46,970 nucleotides of DNA from Pseudomonas putida W15Oct28. GTDB taxonomy: Bacteria; Pseudomonadota; Gammaproteobacteria; Pseudomonadales; Pseudomonadaceae. Both the position numbers and the translations under genes were made by a program. The notes under the pieces were generated by a model, which did no database searches, had not been told where the DNA came from, and saw only the letters and a list, made by a program, of their open reading frames with translations. Shown here piece after piece: positions 31,486 through 40,236 of the stretch. Each line of letters begins with the position of its first letter. Within the stretch, counting starts at the first letter, position 1. Where the stretch lies: assembly GCF_000708715.2 (NCBI RefSeq), contig NZ_JENB01000038.1, positions 1 through 46,970 of the forward strand, in the 5' to 3' direction.

Positions 31486-31983
31486 GTGAAGCAACGAGGC
31501 GTAACACTGATTCAAATGTTGTCGGCCTTGGCCGTGGCCGTATTGCTGACACAGCTCGGCGTGCCGGCCTACGCCAGGATGAGCGACGACCTACACCGGG
31601 CAGCAGCGACCCGCGATTTGGCGCAGGCACTGCGCAGTGCGCGCAGCCACGCCATGCTGCAAAGCCAGCCGGTGCTGGTGCAGGCGCTGGACGGTAATTG
31701 GGGGAATGGTTGGCGGGTGGTGCTGGAGCACAACCAGCAGATGCTGCGCGAGCAGCGCCTTTCGAGGCCGCTGAAGATTACGAGCAATCGCGGGGAGCAG
31801 TTCAAGTTCAGTGCGCTGGGCGTTCCACTGGGGCCGACCAACAATTGGCTGGGTGCAACCCTGGAAGTTTGCGAACGCTTGACTCCAACCAGCCAATATC
31901 GAGTAAGGCTGGCATCAACCGGCAGGGTCAGGGTACTCACGGGAGAGCCCGAAGACTCCCAATGCAGAAACAATACTCACTAG
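31486..31983 (+). CDS. GspH/FimT family pseudopilin
   Basis: A leader MKQRG is followed by VTLIQMLSALAVAVLLTQLG. Position 5 of the mature chain is Gln, where nearly all pilins have Glu. The rest matches FimT/FimU: DLAQALRSARSHAMLQSQPV and a C-terminal CERLTP...RVRLASTGRVRV, with a cysteine pair. At 165 residues it has the family length. It is transcribed away from pilVWXE across a 110-bp gap. FimT-type pseudopilins bind DNA in natural transformation in some bacteria. Confidence 0.85.
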   Translation: MKQRGVTLIQMLSALAVAVLLTQLGVPAYARMSDDLHRAAATRDLAQALRSARSHAMLQSQPVLVQALDGNWGNGWRVVLEHNQQMLREQRLSRPLKITSNRGEQFKFSALGVPLGPTNNWLGATLEVCERLTPTSQYRVRLASTGRVRVLTGEPEDSQCRNNTH

Positions 31984-31995
31984 CCTACGCGGTTA

Positions 31996-32114
31996 TTGTA
32001 GGAGCGGCCTTGTGTCGCGAAAGGGCCGCAAAGCGGCCCCGACAATATCAGCTCTAACGCTGAGATCCTGGGGCTGCGTTGCAGCCCTTTCGCGACACAA
32101 GGCCGCTCCTACAC
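31996..32114. repeat. REP pair between FimT-like gene and ispH
   Basis: Inverted TTGTAGGAGCGGCCTTGTGT units with stems GGGCCGC..GCGGCCC and GGGGCTGCG..GCAGCCC, between convergent genes. Confidence 0.9.
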
Positions 32115-32148
32115 ACAACAGTTCCCACAGTGGGAACTGGCAGCGCCG

Positions 32149-33096
32149 TCAGATCAGCGAGCGAACCCGCAGCTCTTTGGGCATCGAGAAGGTGATGTTC
32201 TCTTCACGCCCGTCCAGCTCTTCAGCACCCGTAGCGCCCCAGGCCTTGAGCTGCTCGATCACGCCACGCACCAGCACTTCAGGGGCCGAAGCACCGGCAG
32301 TGATGCCGATGCGTGCTGCCTGTTCAAACCAGCCCTGTTGCAGGTCCTCGGCACCATCAATCAGGTAGGCCGGGGTGCCCATGCGCTCGGCCAGCTCGCG
32401 CAGGCGGTTGGAGTTGGAGCTGTTCGGGCTGCCGACTACCAGCACCACGTCGCACTCCCCCGCCAGTTGCTTGACGGCGTCCTGGCGGTTCTGGGTGGCG
32501 TAGCAGATGTCGTCCTTGCGCGGGCCGCCGATGTTCGGGAAGCGCGCACGCAGGGCGTCGATGACGCGGCTGGTGTCGTCCATCGACAAGGTGGTCTGGG
32601 TCACGAAGGCCAGGTGGTCAGGGTCGCGCACCTGCAGCTTGGCAACATCATCTTCGTCTTCGACGAGGTAGATGGAACCGCCGTTGCTGGCGTCGTACTG
32701 GCCCATGGTGCCTTCGACTTCCGGGTGCCCTTCGTGGCCGATGAGAATGCACTCACGGCCGTCGCGGCTGTACTTGGCCACCTCGATGTGCACCTTGGTC
32801 ACCAGTGGGCAGGTGGCATCGAACACTTTCAGGCCACGGCCAGCCGCTTCCTGGCGTACTGCCTGGGAAACACCGTGGGCACTGAAGATGACGATGACAT
32901 CGTCCGGCACCTGGTCCAGCTCTTCGACGAAGATGGCACCGCGGTTGCGCAGGTCTTCCACCACGAACTTGTTGTGCACCACTTCGTGACGCACATAGAT
33001 CGGCGGGCCGAAGACTTCCAGCGCACGGTTGACGATCTCGATCGCCCGGTCGACCCCCGCGCAGAAGCCGCGAGGGTTGGCGAGTTTGATTTGCAT
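32149..33096 (-). CDS. ispH: 4-hydroxy-3-methylbut-2-enyl diphosphate reductase
   Basis: At 315 residues it has the three cysteines that hold the iron-sulfur cluster: GFCAGVDRA (C12), DATCPLV (C96) and ICYATQNRQ (C197). It makes isopentenyl and dimethylallyl diphosphate in the last step of the MEP pathway. It follows fkpB by 14 bp and is the last gene of the ribF-ileS-lspA-fkpB-ispH operon. Confidence 0.97.
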   Translation of the reverse strand: MQIKLANPRGFCAGVDRAIEIVNRALEVFGPPIYVRHEVVHNKFVVEDLRNRGAIFVEELDQVPDDVIVIFSAHGVSQAVRQEAAGRGLKVFDATCPLVTKVHIEVAKYSRDGRECILIGHEGHPEVEGTMGQYDASNGGSIYLVEDEDDVAKLQVRDPDHLAFVTQTTLSMDDTSRVIDALRARFPNIGGPRKDDICYATQNRQDAVKQLAGECDVVLVVGSPNSSNSNRLRELAERMGTPAYLIDGAEDLQQGWFEQAARIGITAGASAPEVLVRGVIEQLKAWGATGAEELDGREENITFSMPKELRVRSLI

Positions 33097-33110
33097 GCTC
33101 GGCTCCAGGC

Positions 33111-33548
33111 TTACAGGGCCTTCACCTCGAGGATCTCCACCTCGAAGGTCAGGGTCTTGCCAGCCAGTGGGTGATTGAAGTCGATGGTCACCTGGTCGTC
33201 ATCAAACGCTTTGACCACACCCGGCAGCTCGGCGTTGGCGGCATCGTTGAAGATGATCAGCAGCCCGTCGGACAGCTCCATGCCCTCGAAGTTGGACCGC
33301 GGCATGACTTGCACGTTTTGCGGGTTGGGCTGGCCGAAGGCGTTCTCCGGGGCCACTACCACAGTACGCTTGTCGCCGGCCTTGAAGCCGAACAGCGCGC
33401 TTTCGAAGCCCGGCAACAGGTTGCCATCGCCAACCTTGAAGGTGGCCGGGGCTTTGTCGAACGTGCTGTCGACGGTGTCGCCGTTTTCCAGGTGCAGCGC
33501 GAAGTGCAGGGTGACTTCGGTGTTCTGGCCGATACGGGTGTCAGTCAT
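33111..33548 (-). CDS. fkpB: FKBP-type peptidyl-prolyl isomerase (SlpA-like)
   Basis: At 145 residues it is a SlyD/FkpB-type isomerase: LHFALHLENGDTVDSTFDKAP at the start and the inserted-flap region PENAFGQPNPQNVQ. It has both the isomerase core and a chaperone insert, without a His-rich tail. Its start overlaps lspA by 8 bp. Confidence 0.93.
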   Translation of the reverse strand: MTDTRIGQNTEVTLHFALHLENGDTVDSTFDKAPATFKVGDGNLLPGFESALFGFKAGDKRTVVVAPENAFGQPNPQNVQVMPRSNFEGMELSDGLLIIFNDAANAELPGVVKAFDDDQVTIDFNHPLAGKTLTFEVEILEVKAL

Positions 33549-34056
33549 GGACCGGATCCTCGGACTTCTTGCTCTTGAACATATCCAGCGCCAGCATCAC
33601 CGCACCAACGGTGATGGCGCTGTCGGCCACGTTGAAGGCCGGGAAGTAATGGCGGTTTTGCCAGTGCACCAGGATGAAGTCGACCACATGGCCCAGCACG
33701 ACGCGGTCGTACAGGTTGCCAATGGCGCCACCCAGCACCAGTGCCAGCGCCACGGCCAGCCAGGTCTCGTTGCGCCCCAGGCGCTTGAGCCACACCACCA
33801 GCACGGCACTGACCACCACGGCGATCAGGGCGAACAGCCAGCGCTGCCAGCCAGCGCCATCCGCGAGGAAGCTGAAAGCGGCGCCGGTGTTGTAGGCCAG
33901 GGTCCAGCTGAAGTAGTCAGGGATGACCACAATCTGTTGGTACATGGTCAGGGCGTTGTTGAAATACAGCTTGGTGGCCTGGTCGAGGACCAGGACCAGC
34001 ACGCTCAGCCAAAGCCATGCAAGGCGCCCGAAGCGCCCCACTGCCGGGTTAGGCAT
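33541..34056 (-). CDS. lspA: Lipoprotein signal peptidase
   Basis: A 171-residue four-span membrane protease. Catalytic aspartates are in GGAIGNLYDR and FNVADSAI, and the conserved SVLVLVLDQATK is near the start. It cleaves lipoprotein signals such as that of BamD. It overlaps ileS by 8 bp and fkpB by 8 bp. Confidence 0.96.
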   Translation of the reverse strand: MPNPAVGRFGRLAWLWLSVLVLVLDQATKLYFNNALTMYQQIVVIPDYFSWTLAYNTGAAFSFLADGAGWQRWLFALIAVVVSAVLVVWLKRLGRNETWLAVALALVLGGAIGNLYDRVVLGHVVDFILVHWQNRHYFPAFNVADSAITVGAVMLALDMFKSKKSEDPVHD

Positions 34057-36880
34057 AGTGACGCACCTCGCCCGAACCGGTCAGGTTGTCGACGCAACGG
34101 CTGCAGATTTCCGGGTGCTCCGGGTGGCTGCCAACGTCGGCGCGGAAGTGCCAGCAACGGCCGCACTTGGCGTGGCCGGACTTGACCACTTTCAGCTTGA
34201 GGCCTTCGACTTCGGTGGCCACGGCGTCTGCCGGCGCTTGCACGAACGGCACCACGCTGGCGGCCGAGGTAATCAGCACAAAGCGCAGCTCGTCGCCCAG
34301 CTTGCCCAGGTCGGCGCTCAGGCCTTCGTCGGCGTACAGGGTGACTTCGGCCTGCAGGTTGCCGCCGATGACCTTGGCGGTACGCTGGTTTTCCAGCTCC
34401 TTGTTGACCGAGGCCTTCACCGCCATGACGCGGTCCCAGTAGGCGCGGTCCAGCTCGGTGCCTTCCGGCAGCTCGCTCAGGCCCTGGTACCAGCCGTTGA
34501 GCATTACCGACTCGTTGCGCTCGCCCGGCAGGTACTGCCAGATTTCGTCAGCGGTGAACGCCAGGATCGGCGCGATCCAGCGCACCAGCGCTTCGCTGAT
34601 GTGGTACAGCGCAGTCTGGCAGGAACGGCGGGCGACACTGTTGGCGCCGGTGGTGTACTGGCGGTCCTTGATGATGTCGAGGTAGAAGCCGCCCAGCTCC
34701 TGTACGCAGAAGTTGTGCACCTTGGAGTAGACGTTCCAGAAACGGTACTCGCTGTAGTGCTCTTCCAGCTCGCGCTGCAGCAGCAGGGTACGGTCCACGG
34801 CCCAGCGGTCCAGTGCCAGCATGTCTTCCGGGGCCAGCAGGTCGCGGGCCGGGTCGAAGCCGGACAGGTTGGACAGCAGGAAGCGCGCGGTATTGCGGAT
34901 ACGGCGGTAGGCGTCGGCGCTGCGCTGCAGGATCTGCTCGGAAACCGCCATTTCACCGGAATAGTCGGTGGCCGAAACCCACAGGCGCAGGATGTCGGCA
35001 CCCAGGGTGTTGTTGACCTTTTCCGGCTCGATGGTGTTGCCCAGCGACTTGGACATCTTGCGGCCGTTCTCGTCCACGGTGAAGCCGTGGGTCAGCAGCT
35101 CGCGGTACGGCGCGTGGTTGTCGATGGCGCAACCGGTGAGCAACGACGAGTGGAACCAGCCACGGTGCTGGTCGGAGCCTTCCAGGTACAGGTCGGCGAC
35201 CGGGCCGGTGGCGTGGCCGATGTCGTGCGAGCCACGCAGCACGTGCCAGTGGGTGGTGCCGGAGTCGAACCACACGTCCAGGGTATCGGTGATCTTGTCG
35301 TACTGGCCCGCTTCTTCACCCAGCAGTTCGACGGCATCCAGCTTGAACCAGGCCTCGATACCTTCTTGTTCAACGCGCTTGGCCACCGCTTCCATCAGTT
35401 CGACGGTACGTGGGTGCAGCTCGCCGGTCTGCTTGTGCAAGAAGAACGGGATCGGCACGCCCCAGTTGCGCTGACGCGAGATGCACCAGTCAGGGCGGTT
35501 GGCGATCATCGAATGCAGGCGCGCCTGGCCCCAGGCCGGCACGAACTTGGTCTCTTCGATGGCTTTGAGGGCGCGCTCACGCAGTGGCTCGCCAGTGCTT
35601 GGCTGCTTGTCCATGCCCACGAACCACTGCGCGGTGGCGCGGTAGATCAACGGGGTCTTGTGGCGCCAGCAGTGCATGTAGCTGTGGCTGATGGTTTCGG
35701 TGTGCATCAGCGCACCGGCTTCGCTCAGTTTCTCGACGATGGCCGGGTTGGCCTTCCAGATGAACTGGCCGCCGAAGAACTCCAGCGACTCGACGTACAC
35801 GCCGTTGCTCTGCACCGGGGTGAGGATGTCGTCGTTGACCATGCCGTAGCGCTTGCAGGTGACGAAGTCGTCTTCACCGTAGGCAGGCGCGGAGTGAACT
35901 ACACCGGTACCGGCGCCCAGTTCGACGTAGTCGGCCAGGTAGACAGGCGACAGGCGGTCGTAGAACGGGTGGCGGAAGTTGATCAGCTCCAGGGCCGAAC
36001 CCTGGGCAGTGGCGATGACCGAGCCTTCCAGGTTGTAGCGCTTGAGGCACGACTCGACCAGCTCTTCGGCCAGCACCAGCAGACGCTCGCCAGTATCGAC
36101 CAGGGCATACTTGAACTCCGGGTGGATGTTCAGCGCCTGGTTGGCGGGGATGGTCCACGCGGTGGTGGTCCAGATCACGATGGCGGCTGGCTTGGCCAGC
36201 GCCTCCAGCCCGAAGGCGGCAGCCAGCTTGGCCTCATCGGCAACCGGGAAGGCCACGTCGATGGTCTGGGATTTCTTGTCGGCGTACTCGACTTCCGCTT
36301 CAGCCAGGGCCGAACCGCAATCGAAGCACCAGTTCACAGGCTTGAGGCCCTTGAACACGAAACCTTGCTTGACCATCTCGGCCAGGGCGCGGATTTCACC
36401 GGCCTCGTTGGCGAAGTTCATGGTCTTGTACGGGTTGTCCCACTCACCCAGCACACCCAGGCGAATGAACTCGGTCTTCTGCCCTTCGATCTGCTCGGCG
36501 GCGTACTCGCGGCACAGCTCGCGGGTGCGGTCGGCAGACAGGTGCTTGCCGTGGGTAACCTCGACCTTGTGTTCGATCGGCAGGCCATGGCAGTCCCAGC
36601 CCGGTACATACGGCGCATCGAAGCCGGACAGGGTCTTGGAGCGGACGATCATGTCCTTGAGAATCTTGTTCAGCGCATGACCGATGTGAATCTTGCCGTT
36701 GGCATAGGGCGGGCCGTCGTGCAGGACGAACTTGGGACGATCCTTGCCAATTTCGCGCAGCTTCTGGTACAGGCCAATGCTGTCCCAGCGCTGCAGGATC
36801 TGCGGTTCGCGCTGAGGCAGGCCGGCCTTCATGGGGAAGGCGGTGTCCGGAAGGTTAAGCGTGGCTTTGTAGTCGGTCAT
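34049..36880 (-). CDS. ileS: Isoleucyl-tRNA synthetase
   Basis: A 943-residue class I synthetase with the HIGH motif (KIHIGHALNK, about 64-70), the KMSKS motif (KMSKSLGN, about 605) and a C-terminal zinc site (CGRCWHF ... CSRCVDNL). An editing domain lies between. The start is set at MTDYKATLNLPDT (36880), which overlaps the ribF stop (ATGA); the frame opens 33 bp earlier without support. It belongs to the eubacterial (type 1), mupirocin-sensitive class by the HIGH/KMSKS context and the C-terminal zinc. Confidence 0.97.
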   Translation of the reverse strand: MTDYKATLNLPDTAFPMKAGLPQREPQILQRWDSIGLYQKLREIGKDRPKFVLHDGPPYANGKIHIGHALNKILKDMIVRSKTLSGFDAPYVPGWDCHGLPIEHKVEVTHGKHLSADRTRELCREYAAEQIEGQKTEFIRLGVLGEWDNPYKTMNFANEAGEIRALAEMVKQGFVFKGLKPVNWCFDCGSALAEAEVEYADKKSQTIDVAFPVADEAKLAAAFGLEALAKPAAIVIWTTTAWTIPANQALNIHPEFKYALVDTGERLLVLAEELVESCLKRYNLEGSVIATAQGSALELINFRHPFYDRLSPVYLADYVELGAGTGVVHSAPAYGEDDFVTCKRYGMVNDDILTPVQSNGVYVESLEFFGGQFIWKANPAIVEKLSEAGALMHTETISHSYMHCWRHKTPLIYRATAQWFVGMDKQPSTGEPLRERALKAIEETKFVPAWGQARLHSMIANRPDWCISRQRNWGVPIPFFLHKQTGELHPRTVELMEAVAKRVEQEGIEAWFKLDAVELLGEEAGQYDKITDTLDVWFDSGTTHWHVLRGSHDIGHATGPVADLYLEGSDQHRGWFHSSLLTGCAIDNHAPYRELLTHGFTVDENGRKMSKSLGNTIEPEKVNNTLGADILRLWVSATDYSGEMAVSEQILQRSADAYRRIRNTARFLLSNLSGFDPARDLLAPEDMLALDRWAVDRTLLLQRELEEHYSEYRFWNVYSKVHNFCVQELGGFYLDIIKDRQYTTGANSVARRSCQTALYHISEALVRWIAPILAFTADEIWQYLPGERNESVMLNGWYQGLSELPEGTELDRAYWDRVMAVKASVNKELENQRTAKVIGGNLQAEVTLYADEGLSADLGKLGDELRFVLITSAASVVPFVQAPADAVATEVEGLKLKVVKSGHAKCGRCWHFRADVGSHPEHPEICSRCVDNLTGSGEVRHYA

Positions 36881-37827
36881 TTCAGGCTCTTCGTTAGCGG
36901 TTGAGCGTGCCAATGTGCACGTGCGGCGGCGATATCCGCATCGATCGCCGACTTCAGCGCCTCCAGGGAGGCGAATCGCTGCTCTTCACGCAGCTTGTGG
37001 TGGAACTCCACCGTCAGACGCCGGCCATACAGGTCGCCGGCAAAATCGAGAAGATGAATCTCCAGGTGCGGGCGCCCATCACCGGCAACGGTGGGACGCA
37101 CGCCAATATTGCCTACACCCGGCCAGGCCTTGCCGTCGATTTCGATGCTGGCCAGGTAAACCCCGGACAGCGGCACGCGGCGGCGCTTGAGCTGGATGTT
37201 GGCGGTAGGTGTGCCGAGCTGGCGGGCCAGCTTCTGGCCATGCAGCACGCGGCCAGTGATGCTGTAAGGGCGGCCCAGCAGGTGCTCGGCCAGCTCGAAG
37301 TTACCTTCGGACAGGGCCTTGCGCACTTCGGTGCTGCTGACCCGCAGGCCGTCCTGGATGACCGTGTTGGCGGCCTCGACAGTGAAGCCGTACTGCTTGC
37401 CGGCCTCGATCAGGAAGGCGAAGTCGCCCGCGCGGTCGCAGCCAAAGCGGAAGTCATCGCCCACTTCGAGGTGGCGCACGCCCAGGCCGTCGACCAAGAT
37501 GGCCTCGACGAAGGCATCGGCGCTGAGCTTGCTCAGGCGCTGGTTGAACGCCAGGCACAACACCCGGTCGATGCCCTCGGCGGCCAGCAGTTCGACCTTG
37601 TCGCGCAGGCGGGCCAGGCGCGCCGGTGCGGTATCGGGGGCGAAGTACTCGCGTGGTTGCGGTTCGAAGATCACCACGCAGGTCGGCAGGCCCAAGGCCT
37701 GGCCGCGCTCGCGCAGGCGCGCCAGGATAGCCTGGTGGCCGCGGTGAACCCCGTCGAAGTTGCCAATGGTGGCGACACAGCCCCGGTGCTCGGGGCGCAG
37801 GTTGTGAAGACCTCGAACCAGCTGCAT
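36877..37827 (-). CDS. ribF: Bifunctional riboflavin kinase / FAD synthetase
   Basis: A 316-residue protein with an N-terminal nucleotidyltransferase (VATIGNFDGVHRGHQAIL) and a C-terminal kinase (RPYSITGRVLHGQKLARQLGTPTANI; LSGVYLA). It makes FMN and FAD, needed locally by Ndh and ThiO. The start at MQLVRGLHNL (37827) is normal for the family; the frame opens upstream only by chance. First gene of the coupled operon. Confidence 0.96.
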   Translation of the reverse strand: MQLVRGLHNLRPEHRGCVATIGNFDGVHRGHQAILARLRERGQALGLPTCVVIFEPQPREYFAPDTAPARLARLRDKVELLAAEGIDRVLCLAFNQRLSKLSADAFVEAILVDGLGVRHLEVGDDFRFGCDRAGDFAFLIEAGKQYGFTVEAANTVIQDGLRVSSTEVRKALSEGNFELAEHLLGRPYSITGRVLHGQKLARQLGTPTANIQLKRRRVPLSGVYLASIEIDGKAWPGVGNIGVRPTVAGDGRPHLEIHLLDFAGDLYGRRLTVEFHHKLREEQRFASLEALKSAIDADIAAARAHWHAQPLTKSLK

Positions 37828-37945
37828 AACGCACTTCTTGCTCATAAAGTGGCCGATTATAACCACACCCGGGCGCCGGTGACAGGCAGCAGCGCCCAAG
37901 GGCGGCGTGGAATATGAAAAACCGACGCCTGACCCGCCTGAAGCC

Positions 37946-39484
37946 TCAGTGCAGGGCCTTGCGAGCGAAATGCCGGGGCCGGAAGCCGCACAGGTACAAG
38001 CAGCCGAAATACGTCACGACACCTGCCAGGATCAACGCCCCAAGCCGCAGGAAGCGCTCAAGCATGATGCCCTGCTCCCAGGCCGGCATATAGTGCATGC
38101 CCGCCAACAGTACTGCCGACATCAGCACCACTGCCAGGACAAGCTTGAGCAGGAACATTGCCCAGCCTGGCTGCGGCTCGAACAACTGCTGGCTGCGCAG
38201 CTTCCAGAACAGCAAGCCGGCATTCAGGCAGGCACCGAGGCTGATCGCCAATGCCAGGCCGGCATGTGCAAGCGGGCCGACCAGGGCGAGGTTGAACAGC
38301 TGCGTGCAGACCAGGGTGAAAATCGCGATCTTCACCGGTGTACGGATATTCTGCTGCGCATAGAAGCCGGGTGCCAGTACCTTGACCAGAATGATCGCCA
38401 GCAAGCCTACGGAATAGGCCATCAGCGCCCGCTGGGTCATGGCCGCATCAAACGCACTGAACTTGCCATATTGAAAGAGCGCAACGGTCAGCGGCTCGGC
38501 AAGAATGGCCAGGGCCAGGGTGCAGGGCAGCACCAGCAGGAAGCACAGGCGCAGGCCCCAGTCGAGAATCCGCGAGTACTCTTCGCGGTCCTTGTTGGCG
38601 TAGGTCTTGGCCAGGGTCGGCAGCAGGATGGTGCCCAGGGCCACGCCCAGCACGCCTGACGGCAACTCCATGAGGCGGTCGGCGTAATACATCCACGACA
38701 CCGAGCCGGCCACCAGGAAAGAGGCGAATATGGTGTTGATGATCAGCGAGATCTGGCTCACCGACACCCCGAGAATCGCCGGCAGCATCTGCTTCAGTAC
38801 CCGCCACACACCCGCGTCCTTGAGGTTAAGACGCGGCAGCACGAGCATGCCGATCTTCTTCAACGCTGGCAGCTGGTACAGCAACTGCGCCAGGCCACCC
38901 GCCAGCACGCCCCAGGCCAGGGCCATGATTGGCGGGTTGAAGTACGGCGTCAGCAGCACGGCGAAGGCGATCATCGCTACGTTCAACAGGGTCGGCGTGA
39001 ACGCCGGTACCGAAAAACGGTTCCAGGTATTGAGGATCGCACCAGCCAGGGAAGACAGCGAGATCAGCAATATATAAGGAAAGGTCACCCGCAACAGGGA
39101 GGTGGTCAGCTCGTATTTTTCCGCGTTGTCGACAAAGCCCGGGGCTGTTGCCCACACCACCCACGGCGCCGCGAGGATACCGATGGCAGTCACCAGGGCG
39201 AGAACGAGGGTCAGCAGGCCGCTGACATAAGCGATGAAGGTACGTGTCGCCTCCTCGCCCTGCTGGGTCTTGTATTCGGCCAGGATCGGAACAAAGGCCT
39301 GAGAAAAAGCGCCCTCGGCGAAAATGCGCCGCAGCAGGTTGGGCAGTTTGAACGCGATGAAGAAGGCATCAGTGGCGACGCCGGCACCAAAGATGCGAGC
39401 CAGGATGGTGTCGCGAACGAAGCCCAGCACCCGTGAAATCATGGTGATCGAGCTTACTGCAGCCAGGGATTTGAGCAGGTTCAT
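37946..39484 (-). CDS. murJ: Lipid II flippase MurJ
   Basis: A 512-residue protein with about 14 membrane helices, starting MNLLKSLAAVSSITMISRVLGFVRD as in MurJ/MviN. The conserved RDTILARIFGAG and AFFIAFKLPNLLRRIFAEGAFSQAFVPI carry the arginines lining the central cavity. It flips lipid II across the inner membrane for peptidoglycan synthesis. It precedes ribF by 118 bp on the same strand and is divergent from rpsT. Confidence 0.96.
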   Translation of the reverse strand: MNLLKSLAAVSSITMISRVLGFVRDTILARIFGAGVATDAFFIAFKLPNLLRRIFAEGAFSQAFVPILAEYKTQQGEEATRTFIAYVSGLLTLVLALVTAIGILAAPWVVWATAPGFVDNAEKYELTTSLLRVTFPYILLISLSSLAGAILNTWNRFSVPAFTPTLLNVAMIAFAVLLTPYFNPPIMALAWGVLAGGLAQLLYQLPALKKIGMLVLPRLNLKDAGVWRVLKQMLPAILGVSVSQISLIINTIFASFLVAGSVSWMYYADRLMELPSGVLGVALGTILLPTLAKTYANKDREEYSRILDWGLRLCFLLVLPCTLALAILAEPLTVALFQYGKFSAFDAAMTQRALMAYSVGLLAIILVKVLAPGFYAQQNIRTPVKIAIFTLVCTQLFNLALVGPLAHAGLALAISLGACLNAGLLFWKLRSQQLFEPQPGWAMFLLKLVLAVVLMSAVLLAGMHYMPAWEQGIMLERFLRLGALILAGVVTYFGCLYLCGFRPRHFARKALH

Positions 39485-39734
39485 CGAAAAGATTCACGCC
39501 AATGGCAGAGGACGCTGCCAGACAGCGTCCGAATGTGCGATACTCCCGCGCCTTCGCAGGGGAGCCAAAAATTCCCGAGTGTACAGGTCGCGCAGCAGAA
39601 AGGAATCTTTCCCTCTTGTTGGCGCACCGCTCGGCGGAACCTTGCAGGTGGCCTTGACAATCGATCTCTTGATCGGCATGATTCGCGGCCTATTTTGTTT
39701 GCTATTTACCTAAAGTCTTTCGAGGAGCTCGACG

Positions 39735-40013
39735 GTGGCCAACACACCTTCCGCCAAGAAACGTGCAAAACAGGCTGAGAAGCGTCGCAGCCACAACGCC
39801 AGCCTGCGTTCCATGGTCCGCACCTACATCAAGAATGTAGTTAAAGCCATTGACGCAAAAGACGCCGAAAAAGCGCAAGCCGCTTACGTTCTGGCTGTAC
39901 CTGTAATCGACCGTATGGCCGACAAAGGTATCATCCACAAGAACAAAGCTGCTCGTCACAAAGGCCGTCTGAATGGCCACATCAAGGCGCTGAAAGAAGC
40001 TGCAGCTGCCTAA
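39735..40013 (+). CDS. rpsT: 30S ribosomal protein S20
   Basis: A 92-residue basic protein starting (V/M)ANTPSAKKRAKQAEKRRSHN, with KNKAARHKGRLN near the end, as expected for S20. The start codon is GTG (39735-39737) with GAGGAG upstream. Rare start codons are known in rpsT (UUG in E. coli), where they take part in autoregulation. It has its own terminator. Confidence 0.97.
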   Translation: MANTPSAKKRAKQAEKRRSHNASLRSMVRTYIKNVVKAIDAKDAEKAQAAYVLAVPVIDRMADKGIIHKNKAARHKGRLNGHIKALKEAAAA

Positions 40014-40028
40014 GCGACGCGCTATTCG

Positions 40029-40056
40029 AAAAACCGACCCTAGGGTCGGTTTTTTG
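40029..40056 (+). terminator. rpsT terminator
   Basis: AAACCGACCC-TA-GGGTCGGTTTTTT, 15 bp after the rpsT stop. Confidence 0.93.
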
Positions 40057-40092
40057 TTGCCTGCGATTTATGCACCAGCGCCAACCCGCTTT

Positions 40093-40212
40093 GTGTAGGA
40101 GCGGCCTTGTGTCGCGATCGGGCTGCGCAGCAGCCCCTCGGTATTGGCGTCGACACTGATATTGCTGGGGCTGCTGCGCAGCCCGATCGCGACACAAGGC
40201 CGCTCCTACACG
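40093..40212. repeat. REP pair between rpsT and the MCE gene
   Basis: Inverted TGTAGGAGCGGCCTTGTGTC units with stems GGGCTGCG..GCAGCCC on both sides, between convergent genes. Confidence 0.9.
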
Positions 40213-40236
40213 AAGCAGGGCGGCGTTGGCCTTGAG

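Noticed and set aside
33923..36904. A 993-residue plus-strand ORF
   Set aside because: Antisense shadow of ileS; the minus strand carries HIGH, KMSKS and zinc motifs.
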